Under the pieces are notes generated by a model that had not been told where the DNA came from, made no database searches, and saw nothing but the letters and a program-made list of their open reading frames with translations. A stretch of DNA of 35,585 bases. It comes from JAFDWI01 sp964449375. GTDB lineage: Bacteria; Actinomycetota; Acidimicrobiia; Acidimicrobiales; Iamiaceae. This document shows, in pieces, positions 33,982 through 35,585 of this stretch; the first letter of the stretch is position 1; every line of letters begins with the position of its first letter. The DNA lies in assembly GCA_964449375.1 (NCBI GenBank), contig CAYVAS010000022.1, forward strand, positions 1-35,585, written 5' to 3'. The position numbers were made by a program, and so were the translations under genes.

Positions 33982-34830
33982 TCATGCCAGGCCGAACACG
34001 GTCTCGGCGTTCGCCCACACCGCGGCGGCCACCGTGGCCGGGTCGGTGCCGCGCACCTCGGCCACCGCGGCGCCCACCAGCGGCACCCACGCGGGCTGGT
34101 TGGTCGTTCCCCGGTAGGGCACCGGCGCCAGGAAGGGACTGTCGGTCTCGACCAGCAACCGGTCCTCGGGACACAGCGCGGCGGCGGCACGCACCTCCGC
34201 GGCGTTGCGGAACGACACGATCCCACTGAACGACAGGTAGGCGCCCCGGTCCAGACAGCCCCGGGCCTCGTCGGGCCCGCCGGTGAAGCAGTGGATGATG
34301 GTCCGCTCGGGGATGCCTTCGGCGTCGAGCACCTCGAAGGTGTCGTCCCAGGCTTCCCGGGTGTGCACCACCAGGGCCTTGTCGTGGTGTTTGGCCAGGT
34401 CGATCTGGGCGGCGAAGGCTTCGCGCTGGACCGCGCGCGGCGAGTGTTCGTAGTGGTAGTCCAGTCCGCACTCGCCCACGGCCACGACCTCGGGGGCGCC
34501 GATGAGGCCCTCGAGCCCGTCGGTGCCCTGGACCGCATCGTGGGGGTGCAGCCCCACGGTGGCGTACACGTCCTCGAAGGCCGCTGCGATGGCCGTGCCC
34601 CGCTTCGACGAGCCCACGTCGGTGCCGATCGTGACCAGCCGGCGCACCCCGGCCTGCCTGGCGGCGTCGACGATCCCTTCGGCCGCCGCCACATCGCCGG
34701 CACCCTCGGCCGGGGGGCGTCCCGGTGTGGCCGGGTCGGCCGGGTGGTGCTCGTCGAGGCTCAGGTGACAGTGGGTGTCGATCCAGGGCCCCGCCGCGGC
34801 GAGCGCGGCGTGGTCCACCTCGGCGGCCAT
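33982..34830 (-). CDS. tatD: TatD family metal-dependent deoxyribonuclease
   Basis: TIM-barrel metal hydrolase (282 aa) with 3'-5' DNase activity in known members. Metal ligands: DTHCHLSLD near the N-terminus, GECGLDYHY, VVHTREAW, IIHCFTGG and ETDSPFLAP. The ATG at 34830 shares one base with the metG stop (TGATG), so the frame open to 34950 is not used. The N-terminal region carries an insert of about 20 residues (EHHPADPATPGRPPAEGAGD) after the HxH motif. metG-tatD is a conserved pair in Bacillus and actinobacteria. Confidence 0.95.
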   Translation of the reverse strand: MAAEVDHAALAAAGPWIDTHCHLSLDEHHPADPATPGRPPAEGAGDVAAAEGIVDAARQAGVRRLVTIGTDVGSSKRGTAIAAAFEDVYATVGLHPHDAVQGTDGLEGLIGAPEVVAVGECGLDYHYEHSPRAVQREAFAAQIDLAKHHDKALVVHTREAWDDTFEVLDAEGIPERTIIHCFTGGPDEARGCLDRGAYLSFSGIVSFRNAAEVRAAAALCPEDRLLVETDSPFLAPVPYRGTTNQPAWVPLVGAAVAEVRGTDPATVAAAVWANAETVFGLA

Positions 34831-35585
34831 CAGGTGGCCGCCTTGATCCGGGGAAACAGCGGTGCCCCCTTCTCCACGGGCCGACCGGGCACGTACCCGC
34901 CCCAGGCGGTGTCGGCGGGCACGCGCTGGTCGGACACCGCACCGGAACACCCGATCCGCCGCCAGATCTCCGCCGCGGCGCCGGGCACGGCGGGCTGGGC
35001 GAGGATCGCCACGATGCGCAGCACCTCGAGCGCGTCGCCGAGCACCGCGTCGACCGCGGGACCGGGGTCGGCCTTCCAGGGTTCGGCGGCCTCCAACAGC
35101 GCGTTCGCCTCGTGGATCAGTCGCCAGGTGGCGTCCAGCGCGACCGAAGGAGCGACCGCCGCCCAGGCCTTCGCGGCGTCCTCGACCGCCTGGGCCGCGA
35201 CCGGCGCCAGGGGGCTGTCGGGACGCGGCGCGGTGCCGATCCCGCCGGACTTTCCCGCCAGCACCGTGGCGACCCGCGACAGCAGATTGCCCAGGTTGTT
35301 GGCCAGATCGGCGTTGTAGCGGGCGATGATCGCCTCTTCGCTGAAGTCACCGTCGGGACCGAAGTTCAGGTCGTGCAGCAGGTGGTGACGCACCCCGTCG
35401 ACCCCGAACTGCTCGACGAGTTCGGCCGGCGAGATCTGGGTGAGTCCGGACTTGGACATCTTCTCGCCGCCCACGAGCAGGAAGCCGTGCACGTCGACGT
35501 GCCGGGGCGGTTCGAGACCCGCGGCCAGCAGCATCGCGGGCCAGTACACACAGTGGAACCGCAGGATGTCCTTGCCGATCACGTG
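34830..35585 (-). CDS. metG: Methionyl-tRNA synthetase (3' part only)
   Basis: C-terminal 251 residues of MetRS; the gene enters from the right edge, so the HIGH motif and zinc domain are not in the window. Seen are GKDILRFHCVYWPAMLLAAG, HGFLLVGGEKMSKS (the KMSKS loop), then the helical anticodon-binding domain with NADLANNLGNLLSR and NALLEAAEPWK. It stops at IKAAT, with no C-terminal dimerisation/EMAP-like domain, as in the shorter actinobacterial form. Coupled to tatD by TGATG. Confidence 0.97.
   Translation of the reverse strand, partial: HVIGKDILRFHCVYWPAMLLAAGLEPPRHVDVHGFLLVGGEKMSKSGLTQISPAELVEQFGVDGVRHHLLHDLNFGPDGDFSEEAIIARYNADLANNLGNLLSRVATVLAGKSGGIGTAPRPDSPLAPVAAQAVEDAAKAWAAVAPSVALDATWRLIHEANALLEAAEPWKADPGPAVDAVLGDALEVLRIVAILAQPAVPGAAAEIWRRIGCSGAVSDQRVPADTAWGGYVPGRPVEKGAPLFPRIKAAT

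Overview
The window is chromosomal housekeeping DNA from a very GC-rich actinobacterium, with GC-rich third codon positions, short gaps, many start-stop overlaps and frequent GTG starts. A long acidic and basic insert in Rho, an SCO6745-family gene, a bS22-type 33-residue ribosomal peptide and the gene order all point to Actinomycetota. ATP synthase b and delta are separate genes, unlike the fused form of mycobacteria. The short RlpA, the DUF2804 gene and the unusual Rho suggest Acidimicrobiia or a related deep lineage; that placement is inference. No transposase, integrase, phage gene, CRISPR array or rRNA was seen.

Layout. Almost everything is on the minus strand, so transcription runs from high to low coordinates. 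(1) 35585-30816: metG (partial), tatD, an RlpA-like secreted protein, ksgA, an SCO6745-family gene and ispE. (2) 30725-28773: a small plus-strand island with the bS22 gene and a DUF2142 membrane protein, plus a minus-strand tRNA-Gln. (3) 28705-25217: glmU (C-terminally short), prs, rplY and pth (5' end apparently frameshifted). (4) tRNA-Arg(CCG) on the plus strand at 25078. (5) 24937-17984: argS, lysA, hom, thrC and an ApgM-type homoserine kinase, i.e. the aspartate-family lysine/threonine block. (6) 17742-11580: rho, rpmE, prfA, prmC, then sua5 and a coupled 56-residue membrane protein, with a plus-strand DUF2804 gene between prmC and sua5. (7) 10026-11510: a plus-strand thiolase-like gene. 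(8) 9933-6211: low-molecular-weight phosphatase, rpiB, glyA and wecA. (9) 5907-1: atpZ, atpI, atpB, atpE, atpF, atpH, atpA, atpG and the start of atpD.

How it fits together. From memory of gene orders, blocks 1 and 3 match the metS-tatD-(rpfB/yabE)-ksgA-ispE and glmU-prs-rplY-pth segments of Mycobacterium and Bacillus. Blocks 5-9 match argS-lysA-thrA-thrC-thrB-rho-rpmE-prfA-hemK-sua5-(YwlE-RpiB-GlyA)-wecA-atp. Two conserved clusters that lie apart in Mycobacterium tuberculosis are joined here. The genes serve translation (tRNAs, ArgS, MetG, RF1 and its methylase, L31, L25, bS22, Pth, KsgA, Sua5), energy (F1Fo ATP synthase), and envelope precursors (GlmU, WecA, IspE, RlpA).

The interest lies in departures from this frame: a non-GHMP homoserine kinase paired with a long-form threonine synthase, a GlmU without its acetyltransferase active site, a Rho with altered residues at the bicyclomycin pocket, an RlpA protein in the RpfB/YabE slot, a 47-bp AT-rich inverted repeat between lysA and hom, strong leader hairpins before rpmE and argS, and a probable one-base lesion at the start of pth.
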